From contig JALNXH010000006.1 of the NCBI GenBank assembly GCA_023230455.1, positions 1-64,000 of the forward strand: DNA of 64,000 nucleotides. Reading direction: 5' to 3'. The position numbers were made by a program, and so were the translations under genes. The notes under the pieces were generated by a model. It was not told where the DNA came from. It was given only the letters and a program-made list of their open reading frames with translations, and did no database searches. Each line of letters starts with the position of its first letter. Positions within the stretch are counted from its first letter, which is position 1. This stretch comes from Rhodocyclaceae bacterium. Its GTDB lineage: Bacteria > Pseudomonadota > Gammaproteobacteria > Burkholderiales > Rhodocyclaceae. Below are positions 47,050 through 59,341 of the stretch, in pieces.

Positions 47050-47811
47050 ATGGATTTCGGGCTGCTGGCCTTGTTGGGGATGGCTGCCCTGCTGGCCGGA
47101 TTCGTCGACGCGGTGGCAGGGGGGGGCGGCATGATCCAGGTGCCGGCACTGCTTGGGGTATTTCCGTCCGAGTCGCCGGCTACGCTGTTCGGCACCAATA
47201 AGGGAGCCAGTGTCTTCGGCTCCGCCAGCGCCGCATGGCGGTACGGGCTACGCATTTCAATTCCATGGACGCAGGTGGTCATTCCGACGACGTTTGCCGC
47301 CTTGTTTGCGGGCTACGGCGGGGCGGCGGCGGTCAGCTGGCTGCCGGTATCGATATTGCGGCCGCTGGTGCTCGGGTTGCTGCTGGGCGTATTCGCCTAC
47401 ACTGTAGCCAAACCCGATTTCGGCCGGGCGCATGGGACGATGCCGCGACGACCATTGCGGCGGGCGTTGTTGATCGGGGGCGGCATCGGCTTTTATGATG
47501 GTTTCTTCGGGCCGGGCACGGGAAGCTTCCTGATTTTTGCTTTCATCCGCGGTTTTGGCCTCGATTTCCTTCGTGCTTCGGTATGTGCAAAGGTGGTGAA
47601 TGTGGCGACCAACATTGCCGCGTTGTCATTTTTCATTCCTCACGGCAGGATTATTTGGATTGCCGCCGCATCGATGGCCGTTTGCAACGTTGTCGGGGCG
47701 CTGCTCGGCAGCCGCATGGCACTTCGCCATGGACCGGTTTTCGTTCGCGCGGTGTTTTTGCTGGTTACTGCTCTGTTGATCGCAAAGGTTGGATTTGACA
47801 CTTTAGGATGA
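47050..47811 (+). CDS. TSUP-family (TauE/SafE) membrane transporter
   Basis: The 253-residue protein has about eight transmembrane helices and the two TSUP repeat signatures: GFVDAVAGGGGMIQVPALL near residue 17 and GGIGFYDGFFGPGTGSFLIF near 146. Family members move sulfite, sulfoacetate or other organosulfur anions across the inner membrane. The substrate here is unknown. It follows the methyltransferase by 17 bases and is the last gene before the parS sites. Confidence 0.88.
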   Translation: MDFGLLALLGMAALLAGFVDAVAGGGGMIQVPALLGVFPSESPATLFGTNKGASVFGSASAAWRYGLRISIPWTQVVIPTTFAALFAGYGGAAAVSWLPVSILRPLVLGLLLGVFAYTVAKPDFGRAHGTMPRRPLRRALLIGGGIGFYDGFFGPGTGSFLIFAFIRGFGLDFLRASVCAKVVNVATNIAALSFFIPHGRIIWIAAASMAVCNVVGALLGSRMALRHGPVFVRAVFLLVTALLIAKVGFDTLG

Positions 47812-47812
47812 G

Positions 47813-47828
47813 TGTTTCACATGAAACA
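47813..47828. promoter_or_regulatory. parS: parS site 1
   Basis: TGTTTCACATGAAACA differs by one base from the consensus parS (TGTTTCACGTGAAACA). It is the ParB binding site for chromosome segregation, about 3.4 kb from the parB gene and close to the origin. It begins 2 bases after the TSUP gene stop. Confidence 0.9.
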
Positions 47829-47847
47829 CGCCGTCCGCGGGTGAATA

Positions 47848-47863
47848 TGTTTCATGTGAAACG
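47848..47863. promoter_or_regulatory. parS: parS site 2
   Basis: TGTTTCATGTGAAACG is a second parS-like site, 35 bases (centre to centre) from the first and upstream of mnmG. It carries the transition on the other side of the dyad and a final G instead of A. Confidence 0.85.
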
Positions 47864-47926
47864 TGGCTGATTCAGTTTTTGTGGGTGGAGGCGTATCATT
47901 GCGCCTCTTTTTACCAGTCGGCACTC

Positions 47927-49816
47927 ATGTTGTTCCCCACTCGTTTTGACGTTATCGTGATCGGCGGCGGCCATGCCGGCACCGAGGCCGCGCTTGCTGC
48001 CGCCCGGGCCGGTGCGGCGACCCTGCTGCTGACGCACAATATCGAAACCCTGGGGGCCATGTCCTGCAATCCCTCGATCGGTGGCATCGGCAAGGGGCAT
48101 CTGGTCAAGGAGGTCGATGCGCTCGGTGGCGCCATGGCTGCGGCTACTGATGAGGCGGGCATCCAGTTTCGCATTCTCAATGCCTCCAAGGGCCCTGCGG
48201 TTCGGGCAACGCGTGCGCAGGCCGACCGTCAGTTGTACAAGCAGGCAATCCGTCGGAAGCTGGAGAACCAGCCGAATCTGACGCTGTTTCAGCAAGCGGC
48301 CGACGATCTGATTTTGCGGGGCGATCGCGTGGCCGGTGTGATCACCCAGTTGGGGATCCGTTTCGAGGCGCCGGCTGTGGTGTTGACTGCCGGAACATTT
48401 TTGAATGGGCTGGTTCATGTCGGCCTGGAGAATTATCGTGCCGGCCGCTTCGGTGATCCTGCGGCGATTTCCCTGGCTCAGCGGTTGCGCGAACTGCAAC
48501 TGCCGGTAGGCCGACTCAAGACCGGCACGCCGCCGCGCCTTGATGGCCGTACCATCGATTATTCAGTGATGCAGTGCCAGCCCGGCGATGATCCGGTGCC
48601 GGTGTTTTCGTTTCTCGGCCGGCCGCAGCAGCATCCGCGCCAAGTTTCGTGCTGGATCACGCATACCAATGCCGCAACCCACGAAATCATCCGCGCCGGA
48701 CTGGACCGCTCGCCGATGTTCACGGGCGTAATCGAAGGCGTGGGGCCGCGGTATTGTCCGTCGATTGAGGACAAGATTCATCGCTTCGCTGACAAGGATA
48801 GCCATCAGATTTTCATGGAGCCGGAAGGTCTCGATACTCACGAGGTCTATCCGCAGGGCGTGTCCACCAGCCTGCCGTTCGATGTGCAACTGGCTCTGGT
48901 GCGATCTATTCGCGGCCTGGAAGGCGTGCATATCCTGCGCCCCGGATACGCCATCGAATACGACTACTTCGACCCCCGCAATCTCAAAGCATCGCTGGAA
49001 ACCAAGTCGATTGCCGGTCTATTTTTTGCCGGTCAGATCAACGGTACCACCGGATACGAGGAGGCAGCCGCACAGGGTTTGCTCGCCGGCATCAATGCGG
49101 CAAGGCGGGTCCGCGAGTTGCCGGCCTGGGCGCCACGCCGCAACCAGGCCTATCTTGGCGTTCTGGTCGATGATCTGGTTACCCGCGGTGTTTCGGAGCC
49201 ATACCGGATGTTTACCAGTCGCGCGGAATTTCGTCTGAGCCTGCGCGAGGACAACGCCGACCTGCGTCTGACCGAGGCCGGGCGTGACCTGGGTCTGGTG
49301 GATGACGTGCGTTGGGATGCGTTCAATCGCAAGCGCGATGCAATTGCCCTTGAGGCCGAGCGTCTGCGTTCAACGTGGCTCAATCCGCGGCTGTTGCCCG
49401 AAGCCGATGCCCGTCGTGTTCTGGGCAAGGCGATCGAGCGCGAATACACGCTATTCGATTTGCTGAGGCGCCCGGAGGTGACCTATCAAGCGCTGATGAC
49501 GCTGCCCGGGGCAGGCCAGCCGGTGACTGAGTCGCACGTGGTGGAACAACTGGAAATCCAGGCCAAATATCAGGGCTATATTGACCGCCAGTTGGAGGAG
49601 GTGGAGAAAGCGCAGGCCAACGAGATGCTGGTGTTGCCGCCCGATCTGAATTACAGCGATGTGCGGGGGCTTTCCATCGAGGTGCAGCAAAAGCTAAACC
49701 AGTTTCATCCGGAAACGCTGGGCCAAGCTTCCCGCATTCAAGGCGTTACGCCGGCCGCCATTTCCCTGTTGCTGGTTCATCTGAAGCGACGCATGCCGGG
49801 CGTCCGTGCCGCATGA
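47927..49816 (+). CDS. mnmG: tRNA uridine-5-carboxymethylaminomethyl modification protein MnmG
   Basis: The 629-residue FAD protein begins [21 protein letters not shown] and has the family markers [35 protein letters not shown] and ATQGLLAG-like [15 protein letters not shown]. The C-terminal helical domain mediates MnmE and tRNA binding. The open frame extends upstream to 47879, but the ATG at 47927 gives exactly the family length. The rsmG gene overlaps its end. Confidence 0.98.
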   Translation: MLFPTRFDVIVIGGGHAGTEAALAAARAGAATLLLTHNIETLGAMSCNPSIGGIGKGHLVKEVDALGGAMAAATDEAGIQFRILNASKGPAVRATRAQADRQLYKQAIRRKLENQPNLTLFQQAADDLILRGDRVAGVITQLGIRFEAPAVVLTAGTFLNGLVHVGLENYRAGRFGDPAAISLAQRLRELQLPVGRLKTGTPPRLDGRTIDYSVMQCQPGDDPVPVFSFLGRPQQHPRQVSCWITHTNAATHEIIRAGLDRSPMFTGVIEGVGPRYCPSIEDKIHRFADKDSHQIFMEPEGLDTHEVYPQGVSTSLPFDVQLALVRSIRGLEGVHILRPGYAIEYDYFDPRNLKASLETKSIAGLFFAGQINGTTGYEEAAAQGLLAGINAARRVRELPAWAPRRNQAYLGVLVDDLVTRGVSEPYRMFTSRAEFRLSLREDNADLRLTEAGRDLGLVDDVRWDAFNRKRDAIALEAERLRSTWLNPRLLPEADARRVLGKAIEREYTLFDLLRRPEVTYQALMTLPGAGQPVTESHVVEQLEIQAKYQGYIDRQLEEVEKAQANEMLVLPPDLNYSDVRGLSIEVQQKLNQFHPETLGQASRIQGVTPAAISLLLVHLKRRMPGVRAA

Positions 49817-50436
49817 CCCAGGCCGATCAACTTCATCAGGGCATCGAGGCCCTGGGCCTTGCGCTACCGTCGGGGGTGGAATCCCTGTTGTTGGGTTATC
49901 TGTCGCTGCTGACCAAATGGAACCGCACGTACAACCTGACGGCCGTGCGCGACGAGGCGGAAATTGTCACCCATCATTTGCTGGATTCGTTGACGCTGGT
50001 GCCGTTTCTGACCGATACGTCGACGCTGGCCGATGTCGGTAGCGGCGCAGGTTTGCCGGCGATTCCGCTGGCCATTGCCTGTCCGAAAATCCAGATAGTT
50101 TCGTTCGAGACGGTACAAAAAAAAGCCGCGTTCCAGCAGCAGGCGAGGATCGAGTTGAGGCTCGACAATCTTTCTGTTCGCTGCGCACGGGTAGAGCGGG
50201 AGCGGGGTGTTTTCGAGGTCGTGACCTCCCGCGCTTTCGCCAGCCTGACGGACTTTGTCGGCTTGGCCGGGCATCTGGTCCGCGATGGGGGCCGCATGCT
50301 GGCCATGAAGGGGGTTTATCCGGCCGACGAGATTGCCGACCTGCCGCCGGGTTGGTGTGTCGGCAATGCCATCGAACTAAAGGTTCCCGGGCTCGATGCC
50401 AGGCGTCATCTGATTGTTTTGCAACGTAAAGCGTAG
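49813..50436 (+). CDS. rsmG: 16S rRNA (guanine-N7) methyltransferase RsmG
   Basis: The 207-residue protein has [13 protein letters not shown] near residue 36, the SAM motif [16 protein letters not shown] near 74, [10 protein letters not shown] near 100 and VTSRAFASL near 140, all typical of RsmG. It methylates G527 of 16S rRNA. It overlaps mnmG by 4 bases and precedes parA. Confidence 0.97.
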   Translation: MTQADQLHQGIEALGLALPSGVESLLLGYLSLLTKWNRTYNLTAVRDEAEIVTHHLLDSLTLVPFLTDTSTLADVGSGAGLPAIPLAIACPKIQIVSFETVQKKAAFQQQARIELRLDNLSVRCARVERERGVFEVVTSRAFASLTDFVGLAGHLVRDGGRMLAMKGVYPADEIADLPPGWCVGNAIELKVPGLDARRHLIVLQRKA

Positions 50437-50454
50437 TCACAAGGAAAACAACCG

Positions 50455-51246
50455 GTGCATATATTCGCCATAGCCAATCAGAAAGGTGGTGTCGGTAAAA
50501 CCACCACCAGCGTCAATCTAGCGGCTGCCCTGGCTCAACGGGGGCAGCGTACCCTGTTGGTGGATCTCGATCCGCAGGGCAATGCCACCATGGGCAGCGG
50601 GGTGGACAAGCGTTCCCTCTCGCACTCCGTGTATCACGTCTTGCTCGGCCTCGCCCGCCTGGAGGAAGCCCGCCAGCCCTCGCCGACCGGGGAGTACTCG
50701 GCCCGCTTCGACGTCTTGCCCGCCAACCGCGACTTGGCGGGGGCCGAGGTGGAGTTGGTGGATCTCGAACAGCGTGAGCTGCGCTTGAAGGCCGCTCTGG
50801 CCGAGCACCGCGACGATTACGACTTCGTTCTGATCGACTGCCCGCCATCCCTGTCGATGCTGACGCTCAACGGTCTTTGCGCTGCGCATGGCGTTGTCAT
50901 TCCTATGCAATGTGAGTATTTTGCGCTGGAAGGTCTCTCCGATCTAGTCAATACGATAAAAAAGGTGCACTCCAATCTGAATCGTGACCTAAAGATCATC
51001 GGTCTGCTGCGCGTGATGTTCGATCCGCGCAGCACGCTGTCGAAGCAGGTCTCTGATCAGTTGGAGCAGCACTTTGGCGACAAGGTGTTCAAGACTGTGG
51101 TGCCGCGCAATGTCCGTCTTGCCGAGGCGCCCAGCTATGGTATGCCGGGCGTCGTGTTCGACAAGTCGGCCAAAGGGGCCCTGGCGTATCTGGCCTTTGC
51201 CGAAGAAATGATCGTCCGCGTCAAAACCTGGAAGGAACAAGCCTAA
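50455..51246 (+). CDS. parA: Chromosome-partitioning ATPase ParA (Soj)
   Basis: The 263-residue protein has the deviant Walker A motif ANQKGGVGKTTTSVN (residues 7-21), switch I LLVDLDPQGNATMGSG and Walker B DFVLIDCPPSLS. It forms ATP-dependent gradients on the nucleoid to move ParB-parS complexes. It starts with GTG after AAGGAAAACAACCG and is adjacent to parB (stop/start overlap by one base). Confidence 0.97.
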   Translation: MHIFAIANQKGGVGKTTTSVNLAAALAQRGQRTLLVDLDPQGNATMGSGVDKRSLSHSVYHVLLGLARLEEARQPSPTGEYSARFDVLPANRDLAGAEVELVDLEQRELRLKAALAEHRDDYDFVLIDCPPSLSMLTLNGLCAAHGVVIPMQCEYFALEGLSDLVNTIKKVHSNLNRDLKIIGLLRVMFDPRSTLSKQVSDQLEQHFGDKVFKTVVPRNVRLAEAPSYGMPGVVFDKSAKGALAYLAFAEEMIVRVKTWKEQA

Positions 51247-52103
51247 TGAATCCACCGAAACTGAAGGGGCTCGGTCGCGGGCTCGACGCCCTGCTGGCGG
51301 CAAACAACTCGAACGAGGGCGGGCGTCAGGAAATGCTTTCGGTCGGCAAACTACAGCCGGGAAAATATCAGCCGCGCACGCGCATGGACCCGGGCTCGCT
51401 GGAGGAGTTGGCGGCGTCGATCAAGGCCCAGGGCCTGATTCAGCCGATTTCGGTGCGTCCCGTCGGTGGCGATCGCTACGAAATCATTGCCGGTGAGCGG
51501 CGCTGGCGTGCCAGCCAGATTGCTGGATTGATCGAGGTTCCGGTGCTGATTCGCGAAATTCCCGACGACGCCGCCTTGGCCATGTCGCTGATCGAGAACA
51601 TCCAGCGCGAGGATCTCAACCCGCTTGAAGAGGCGGCCGGCCTGCAAAGGCTGATCGACGAGTTCGGCATGACGCATCAGCAGGCGGCTGACGCTGTCGG
51701 CCGTTCGCGTCCGGCCGCCTCCAATCTGTTGCGATTGCTGCAACTCGCCAAACCGGCGCAGGACATGCTGATGGCCGGTGACATCGAAATGGGCCACGCC
51801 CGTGCCTTATTGCCACTGAACAAATCGGAACAGGGGCGGGTTGCTGCCCTTGTCGTGGACAAGGGTTTCTCCGTACGTGAAACGGAACGCATCGTTTCCC
51901 GCGAACTCCACCCGCCGGCGCAAAAGGCCAACAGCAGCGTCGTCGACCGCGATGTCTTGCGGCTGGAGGAGGATCTGTCGGACTCTCTTGGGGCAACTGT
52001 GAAGATTTCCACCAACCGCAAGGGTGCCGGCAGTCTTACCGTTCGTTTCGGCAGTCTGGATCAGCTCGACGGCATTCTGGCCAGACTGCGCGCCGGCGAT
52101 TGA
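51246..52103 (+). CDS. parB: Chromosome-partitioning protein ParB (Spo0J)
   Basis: The 285-residue protein begins KGLGRGLDALL. It has the CTP-binding ParB/Srx domain with GERRWRAS near 77 and ENIQREDLNPLEEA, a helix-turn-helix (MTHQQAADAVGRSRPAASNLLRLL) and a C-terminal dimerisation domain (VKISTNRKGAGSLTVRF). It binds the two parS sites at 47813 and 47848. Confidence 0.97.
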   Translation: MNPPKLKGLGRGLDALLAANNSNEGGRQEMLSVGKLQPGKYQPRTRMDPGSLEELAASIKAQGLIQPISVRPVGGDRYEIIAGERRWRASQIAGLIEVPVLIREIPDDAALAMSLIENIQREDLNPLEEAAGLQRLIDEFGMTHQQAADAVGRSRPAASNLLRLLQLAKPAQDMLMAGDIEMGHARALLPLNKSEQGRVAALVVDKGFSVRETERIVSRELHPPAQKANSSVVDRDVLRLEEDLSDSLGATVKISTNRKGAGSLTVRFGSLDQLDGILARLRAGD

Positions 52104-52126
52104 AATGGACAGTTCACGGCTCACAC

Positions 52127-52169
52127 GAGCCTTGGCTGGATTGACTTTAACTAGCCAAGGCTCTATATT
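52127..52169 (+). promoter_or_regulatory. atp operon promoter embedded in an inverted repeat
   Basis: TTGACT (52141-52146) and TATATT (52164-52169), 17 bases apart, form a good sigma-70 promoter 54 bases before atpI. GAGCCTTGGCT (52127-52137) and AGCCAAGGCTC (52153-52163) are a perfect 11-bp inverted repeat whose right arm fills the spacer up to the -10 element. The hairpin may terminate parB transcripts; the same dyad could bind a regulator. Confidence 0.75.
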
Positions 52170-52222
52170 CACGCGGTTTTGGTGCGGGCGAATGTCCGGC
52201 GCCGGCGCGCAAGGGGCGGTCG

Positions 52223-52558
52223 ATGCATAAAGCACTGACTTTGCAACTGGGCGTCGTCGCGGCAGCGGCGGCATTGGCGGCATGGTGGTTAGGCGCGCGT
52301 GGCGCGATCTCCGTCCTGATGGGCGGGGCCTCCTACCTTATCCCCAATATGCTGTTTGTCTTGCGGCTGAAGCTTGCGGCCGCCAGCGGCCGCGCCAACG
52401 CGGCAACCTTTTTTGTTGGGGAGTTTTTCAAGGTTGCCGCAACGATCGGAATACTGATCGCCGCGCAGTGGCTTTACGATGTGCACTGGCTCTGCCTGCT
52501 CGTCGGGCTGTTCGCGGCGCTCAAAGCGAATTTATTTGCCTTTTTGCTGAAGACCTGA
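52223..52558 (+). CDS. atpI: ATP synthase protein I
   Basis: The 111-residue protein has four hydrophobic segments, including [21 protein letters not shown] and [16 protein letters not shown], and matches the AtpI family in length and position. It is thought to help assemble the c-ring or import magnesium. It is the first gene of the atp operon, 2 bases before atpB. Confidence 0.92.
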   Translation: MHKALTLQLGVVAAAAALAAWWLGARGAISVLMGGASYLIPNMLFVLRLKLAAASGRANAATFFVGEFFKVAATIGILIAAQWLYDVHWLCLLVGLFAALKANLFAFLLKT

Positions 52559-52560
52559 CC

Positions 52561-53442
52561 ATGTCGATCGAAGAAGGCGCCGTCCAGGCGCATGAAGCAG
52601 CTGCAAACGCCCCGACTGCGGGCGAATATATCGGCCACCACCTGACCCATTTCAATAGCACCGGCCACCCTCAGGCCAGCATCATCGACTTCTCGGTAAT
52701 CAATGTCGATACGCTGTTCTATTCGGTAACGCTCGGTTTGCTGACCATCTTTCTGCTCTGGCTGGCCGCGCGCAAGGCGACCTCCGGCGTTCCTGGCCGG
52801 TTTCAGGGGGCCATCGAAATGCTGGTGGAGATGGTCGCCGGGCAAGCCAAGGGCATCATCCACGAAGAGGAGTCACGCAAGTTTGTCGCTCCGCTAGCGC
52901 TTACCGTGTTCGTTTGGGTGTTCATGATGAACGCGATGGACTTCCTGCCGCTCGACGTCATTCCCAATATCTGGCAGCAGATCACCGGCAACCATCACGC
53001 CTACATGCGTGTGGTGCCGACTGCCGACCTCAATGCCACGCTGGGCATGTCGATGGGCGTTCTGCTGTTGTGCGTCTACTACAACATCAAAATCAAGGGG
53101 TTCGGCGGCTGGGTGCACGAGTTGTTCACCGCTCCGTTCGGCAGCCACCCGTTGCTCTATCCGGTGAATTTCGCCATGCAGATGATCGAGTTCGCAGCGA
53201 AGACGATTTCGCACGGCATGCGACTGTTCGGCAACATGTATGCGGGTGAACTGGTGTTCATGCTGATCGCGCTGATGGGTGCTGCATGGTCGGCTTCTGG
53301 CACCGGCGTCGCGCTGTGGGTTGGCCAGGTGCTGGCCGGCTCCGCCTGGGCCATCTTCCACATTCTGATCGTCGTGCTGCAAGCCTTCATCTTCATGATG
53401 CTGACGTTGGTGTACATCGGTCAGGCCCACGAAGGCCACTAA
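52561..53442 (+). CDS. atpB: ATP synthase F0 subunit a
   Basis: The 293-residue membrane protein has the family segments [17 protein letters not shown], the essential arginine helix in [20 protein letters not shown] (arginine about 221), and a C-terminal [21 protein letters not shown]. It forms the proton half-channels facing the c-ring. Confidence 0.97.
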   Translation: MSIEEGAVQAHEAAANAPTAGEYIGHHLTHFNSTGHPQASIIDFSVINVDTLFYSVTLGLLTIFLLWLAARKATSGVPGRFQGAIEMLVEMVAGQAKGIIHEEESRKFVAPLALTVFVWVFMMNAMDFLPLDVIPNIWQQITGNHHAYMRVVPTADLNATLGMSMGVLLLCVYYNIKIKGFGGWVHELFTAPFGSHPLLYPVNFAMQMIEFAAKTISHGMRLFGNMYAGELVFMLIALMGAAWSASGTGVALWVGQVLAGSAWAIFHILIVVLQAFIFMMLTLVYIGQAHEGH

Positions 53443-53742
<300 letters not shown>

Positions 53743-53776
53743 TCGCCACCCTTAAACGCTTTTAAGGAGCGAAACC

Positions 53777-54247
53777 GTGAATCTGAACGCAACGCTGTTC
53801 GCCCAGCTGGTTGTGTTCTTCACTTTGGCGTGGGTGACGATGAAATTCGTCTGGCCCCCCATCGTGAAGGCAATCGACGAGCGGGCGAAGAAGATCGCCG
53901 ACGGGCTTGCGGCCGCGGACAAGGCCAAGACCGATCTGGTCAACGCCGAGAAGAAGGCTACCGACGAGCTGCGCAAGGCGCGTGAATCCGCTGCTGAGCT
54001 GCGCGGCGGGGCCGAAAAGCAGGCGGCGCATCTGGTGGAAGAGGCTCGCGCCGAAGCCGCCCGCATTGTCGCCGCCGCCCGCGAAGCCGCCGAGACCGAA
54101 GCCGCCGCTGCTGCCCAGCGCGCCAAGGAAGCCCTGCGCGAGCATGTGGCCCAACTGGCCGTGGCCGGTGCCGAGAAGATCCTCCGCAAGGAGGTCAATG
54201 CTCAGGCCCATGCCGATCTGCTGGCCCAACTCAAATCGGAACTGTAA
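53777..54247 (+). CDS. atpF: ATP synthase F0 subunit b
   Basis: The 156-residue protein has one N-terminal membrane helix ([22 protein letters not shown]) and a long charged alanine-rich helix that forms the peripheral stalk dimer. It starts with GTG after AAGGAGCG. Length equals the E. coli subunit. Confidence 0.96.
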   Translation: MNLNATLFAQLVVFFTLAWVTMKFVWPPIVKAIDERAKKIADGLAAADKAKTDLVNAEKKATDELRKARESAAELRGGAEKQAAHLVEEARAEAARIVAAAREAAETEAAAAAQRAKEALREHVAQLAVAGAEKILRKEVNAQAHADLLAQLKSEL

Positions 54248-54253
54248 TCCGCC

Positions 54254-54784
54254 ATGGCCGAGAACGTCACCCTAGCGCGTCCCTACGCTGAAGCGGCTTT
54301 CCAGTTGGCGAAGGGCTCCCTTCCCGTCTGGTCCAAGTCGCTCGAGAGCATGGCCGCCGTGGCCGGTACTGCGGCGATGCAGGAATGCATTACCAATCCG
54401 CAGCTTTCGCCGGAGCAACTGACCACCCTGTTTTCAGGCGTGGTCGGTGACGGACTGTCGGTCGAGCAGCAAAACTTCGTCCGGGTACTGGTGGACAATG
54501 ACCGTCTCCAGGTTCTGCCCGAGATCGCCGAGCTTTTCGAAGAGTTGAAGAACGCCCATGAGGGTGTGCGTGATGCCGCAGTGGAATCCGCCTTCCCCAT
54601 GGACGATGCCGCCACCCGATCTTTGGTGGCCGATCTCGAACGCAAGTTCCAGTGCAAGATCCAGGCAACCGTCCGCCTCGCCCCTGAACTGATCGGCGGT
54701 GTCCGCATCGCCGTCGGCGACGAAGTGATCGACGCCTCCGTCCGCGGCAAGCTTGCTGCTATGGCCACCGCGCTAAAGAACTAG
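54254..54784 (+). CDS. atpH: ATP synthase F1 subunit delta
   Basis: The 176-residue protein begins with the delta-family [15 protein letters not shown] and ends with the strand-rich segment [27 protein letters not shown]. It connects the F1 crown to the peripheral stalk. Confidence 0.96.
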   Translation: MAENVTLARPYAEAAFQLAKGSLPVWSKSLESMAAVAGTAAMQECITNPQLSPEQLTTLFSGVVGDGLSVEQQNFVRVLVDNDRLQVLPEIAELFEELKNAHEGVRDAAVESAFPMDDAATRSLVADLERKFQCKIQATVRLAPELIGGVRIAVGDEVIDASVRGKLAAMATALKN

Positions 54785-54794
54785 GAGTAATTCC

Positions 54795-56333
54795 ATGAAC
54801 CTCAATCCCTCCGAAATCAGCGACCTGATCAAGAGTCGGATCCAGAATATGCAGCTCGCCGCCACGGCCCGTAACGAGGGTACCGTGGTTTCGGTGACGG
54901 ACGGTATCGTCCGCGTGCATGGCCTGGCCGACGTGATGCAGGGCGAAATGCTGGAGTTTCCGAAGAACACCTTCGGCCTTGCTCTCAATCTCGAACGCGA
55001 CTCCGTCGGCGCCGTGATCATGGGCGAATACGAGCACATCACCGAAGGCGATACGGTCAAATGCACCGGCCGCATTCTGGAAGTGCCCGTCGGCCCCGAA
55101 CTGCTCGGCCGCGTAGTAAATGCGCTGGGTGAGCCGATCGACGGCAAAGGCCCCATTGGCAACAAGATCACCGACAAGGTGGAAAAAGTTGCTCCGGGCG
55201 TGATTTGGCGCAAGTCGGTCGACCAGCCCGTGCAGTCCGGCCTCAAGGCCATCGACTCGATGGTCCCCGTGGGTCGTGGTCAGCGCGAGCTGATCATCGG
55301 CGACCGTCAAACCGGCAAGACCGCCGTCGCGGTGGATACCATCATCAATCAGCGCGGTCAGGGCGTATTCTGTATCTACGTTGCAGTTGGCCAGAAGGCG
55401 TCCACCGTTGCTAACGTCGTGCGCAAGCTCGAAGAGCACGGCGCGCTGGAATACACCATCGTGGTTGCCGCTACCGCGTCCGAATCGGCCGCGATGCAAT
55501 ACATTGCGCCGTACGCCGGTTGCACCATGGGTGAATACTTCCGCGACCGTGGCATGGATGCCCTGATCGTTTATGACGATCTGACCAAGCAAGCCTGGGC
55601 CTATCGTCAGATCTCCCTGCTGCTGCGTCGTCCTCCCGGCCGCGAAGCCTATCCTGGCGACGTGTTCTACATCCACTCCCGTCTGCTCGAGCGTGCCGCT
55701 CGCGTGTCGGCCGAATGGGTCGAGAAGTTCACCAACGGCGAAGTCAAGGGCAAGACCGGTTCGTTGACCGCGCTGCCGGTGATCGAAACCCAGGCCGGCG
55801 ACGTGTCCGCCTTCGTGCCGACCAACGTAATCTCGATTACCGACGGCCAGATATTCCTGGAAACGGATTTGTTCAACGCCGGCGTCCGTCCCGCGATGAA
55901 CGCCGGTATCTCGGTGTCCCGCGTCGGTGGCGCTGCCCAGACCAAGGTCATCAAGAAGCTCGGCGGCGGTGTCCGTCTGGCGCTGGCCCAGTACCGCGAA
56001 CTCGCGGCCTTTGCCCAGTTCGCTTCCGATCTGGACGAAGCCACACGCAAGCAGTTGGAACGTGGCCGCCGTGTGACCGAGCTGATGAAACAGCTCCAGT
56101 ACGCGCCGCAATCCGTCGCGAACATGGCGATCTCGCTCTACGCGTCCAACGAAGGTTTCATGGACGACGTGGACGTGAACAAGATTCTTGCCTTCGAAGC
56201 GGCCCTACAGCAGTACGTCGGGCAGAAGCACGCCGACCTGGTAAAGAAGATCGATACTTCCAAGGATCTGGACAAGGACGCCGACGCTCAGTTGAAGGCG
56301 GCCATCGTCGAGTTCAAGAAGTCCTGGGCGTAA
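54795..56333 (+). CDS. atpA: ATP synthase F1 subunit alpha
   Basis: The 512-residue protein has the N-terminal [11 protein letters not shown], Walker [11 protein letters not shown] near residue 170, the arginine-finger region VSRVGGAAQ near 373, and family-standard length. It provides the non-catalytic nucleotide sites of the F1 hexamer. Confidence 0.98.
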   Translation: MNLNPSEISDLIKSRIQNMQLAATARNEGTVVSVTDGIVRVHGLADVMQGEMLEFPKNTFGLALNLERDSVGAVIMGEYEHITEGDTVKCTGRILEVPVGPELLGRVVNALGEPIDGKGPIGNKITDKVEKVAPGVIWRKSVDQPVQSGLKAIDSMVPVGRGQRELIIGDRQTGKTAVAVDTIINQRGQGVFCIYVAVGQKASTVANVVRKLEEHGALEYTIVVAATASESAAMQYIAPYAGCTMGEYFRDRGMDALIVYDDLTKQAWAYRQISLLLRRPPGREAYPGDVFYIHSRLLERAARVSAEWVEKFTNGEVKGKTGSLTALPVIETQAGDVSAFVPTNVISITDGQIFLETDLFNAGVRPAMNAGISVSRVGGAAQTKVIKKLGGGVRLALAQYRELAAFAQFASDLDEATRKQLERGRRVTELMKQLQYAPQSVANMAISLYASNEGFMDDVDVNKILAFEAALQQYVGQKHADLVKKIDTSKDLDKDADAQLKAAIVEFKKSWA

Positions 56334-56362
56334 ATCCTTAAACCTGATTAAGGAGAACGATC

Positions 56363-57247
56363 ATGGCCGTCGGAAAAGAAATCCGCACCAAGATCAAGAG
56401 CGTCCAGAATACCAAGAAGATCACCAAGGCCATGGAGATGGTGGCCGCCTCCAAAATGCGCAAGGCGCAGGATCGGATGCGGGCCGCCCGACCCTACAGC
56501 GAAAAGATCCGCCAACTGGCGGCCAATCTTTCGCAGGCCAACATCACCGACTATCGCCATCCCTTCCTCGGCGGTAAGACCGTAGAAGGTTCCGCGAAGC
56601 GGGTGGGTGTGATTCTGGTCACGACGGACAAGGGCCTCTGCGGCGGCCTCAACACCAATATCCTGCGCATGCTGGTCAACGCCATGAAGCAGTGGCAACA
56701 GGCGGGCAGCCGCGACGTTCGCGCCACCTGTATCGGCAACAAGGGCTTTGGCTTCATTCAGCGCATGGGTGGCAACGTGATTTCTCACGTCACCCAGCTG
56801 GGCGATACACCGCATCTGGAAAAGCTGATCGGACCGATCAAGGTCATGATCGATGCTTTCCAGAACGGCGAAATCGACGAAGTTCAGATTGCCTACACCC
56901 GCTTCATCAACACCATGAAGCAGGAACCGGTCATCGAGCAATTGCTGCCGCTGACCGGCGAACGTCTCGGTACGCCTGACGGCTCGTGGGATTATCTTTA
57001 CGAGCCCGATGCCCAGACCGTGATCGACGACATGCTGGTGCGCTACGTGGAAGCAGTGATCTACCAGGCGGTGGCCGAGAACATGGCTTCCGAGCAGAGC
57101 GCGCGGATGGTGGCGATGAAATCCGCCACCGACAACGCCGGCAACGTCATCAAGGAACTGCAGCTGGTCTACAACAAGGCCCGGCAGGCGGCGATTACCA
57201 AGGAAATTTCGGAAATCGTCGGCGGCGCCGCCGCCATTTCGGGTTGA
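56363..57247 (+). CDS. atpG: ATP synthase F1 subunit gamma
   Basis: The 294-residue protein has the N-terminal coiled coil ([24 protein letters not shown]), [13 protein letters not shown] near 85 and the C-terminal [15 protein letters not shown]. It is the rotating central shaft. The AAGGAGAACG ribosome site is strong. Confidence 0.98.
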   Translation: MAVGKEIRTKIKSVQNTKKITKAMEMVAASKMRKAQDRMRAARPYSEKIRQLAANLSQANITDYRHPFLGGKTVEGSAKRVGVILVTTDKGLCGGLNTNILRMLVNAMKQWQQAGSRDVRATCIGNKGFGFIQRMGGNVISHVTQLGDTPHLEKLIGPIKVMIDAFQNGEIDEVQIAYTRFINTMKQEPVIEQLLPLTGERLGTPDGSWDYLYEPDAQTVIDDMLVRYVEAVIYQAVAENMASEQSARMVAMKSATDNAGNVIKELQLVYNKARQAAITKEISEIVGGAAAISG

Positions 57248-57259
57248 TCGGCAGGCTAA

Positions 57260-58684
<1,425 letters not shown>

Positions 58685-58708
58685 CTGGCCACATAAGGAG
58701 TGCCTATC

Positions 58709-59134
58709 ATGGCAATGACGATTCATGTGGACGTAGTCAGCGCCGAGGAGTCCATCTTCTCGGGGTTGGTCGAGTTCGTGGCGCTGCCGGGCGAAGCCGG
58801 TGAGCTGGGCATCCTGCCCGGCCACATGCCTTTGATCACCCGCATCCGCCCTGGCGCTGTGCGCCTCAAGCTGCCGCAGCAGGATGCCGACGAGCTGATC
58901 TTCGTCGCTGGCGGCCTGCTCGAAGTACAGCCGGGGTTGGTGACCGTGCTGGCCGACACCGCGATCCGCGGCAAGGATCTGGACGAAGCCAAGGCCGCCG
59001 AAGCCAAGCAACGGGCCGAGGAAGCGCTGGTCAACCGGGGCTCCGAGATGGACTATGCACGTGCCCAGGCCGAACTGGCCGAAGCCGTGGCGCAACTGGC
59101 AGCGATTCAGAAGCTGCGCAAGCACAACCACTGA
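58709..59134 (+). CDS. atpC: ATP synthase F1 subunit epsilon
   Basis: The 141-residue protein has the N-terminal beta-sandwich ([30 protein letters not shown]) and a C-terminal helical hairpin that can inhibit hydrolysis. ATG 58709 follows AAGGAGTGCC and is preferred over an upstream in-frame start at 58700. It is the last gene of the operon. Confidence 0.96.
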   Translation: MAMTIHVDVVSAEESIFSGLVEFVALPGEAGELGILPGHMPLITRIRPGAVRLKLPQQDADELIFVAGGLLEVQPGLVTVLADTAIRGKDLDEAKAAEAKQRAEEALVNRGSEMDYARAQAELAEAVAQLAAIQKLRKHNH

Positions 59135-59158
59135 CCCGTCCCCGTCGGCATCACAACG

Positions 59159-59182
59159 AAAAGGCAGCTTTGGCTGCCTTTT
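59159..59182 (+). terminator. Rho-independent terminator of the atp operon
   Basis: AAAAGGCAGC (59159-59168) and GCTGCCTTTT (59173-59182) form a perfect 10-bp stem with a 4-base loop, followed by CGTCTTTCT. Confidence 0.93.
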
Positions 59183-59217
59183 CGTCTTTCTGCGCGCCAC
59201 CATTTGAAAGCGGCGCA

Positions 59218-59318
59218 CTAGTTCTTTCGAACTAGGCTCCTCCTCCCAATGGCCGGCCAGCCGTGTGCTTCCGGCCGATTTTTTTGTTGCGCCGCGAGTT
59301 CTAGTCTTGCAGCAAGAC
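59218..59318. promoter_or_regulatory. Two palindromes in the narK1 upstream region
   Basis: CTAGTTC-TTTC-GAACTAG (59218-59235) and GTCTTGC-A-GCAAGAC (59304-59318) are perfect inverted repeats in the 159 bases between the atp terminator and narK1. The second ends 23 bases before the start codon, so it lies in the leader or over the core promoter. No clear FNR/DNR box (TTGAT-N4-ATCAA) was seen. Confidence 0.45.
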
Positions 59319-59341
59319 AAAAACCGGAAGAGGGAGCGACT

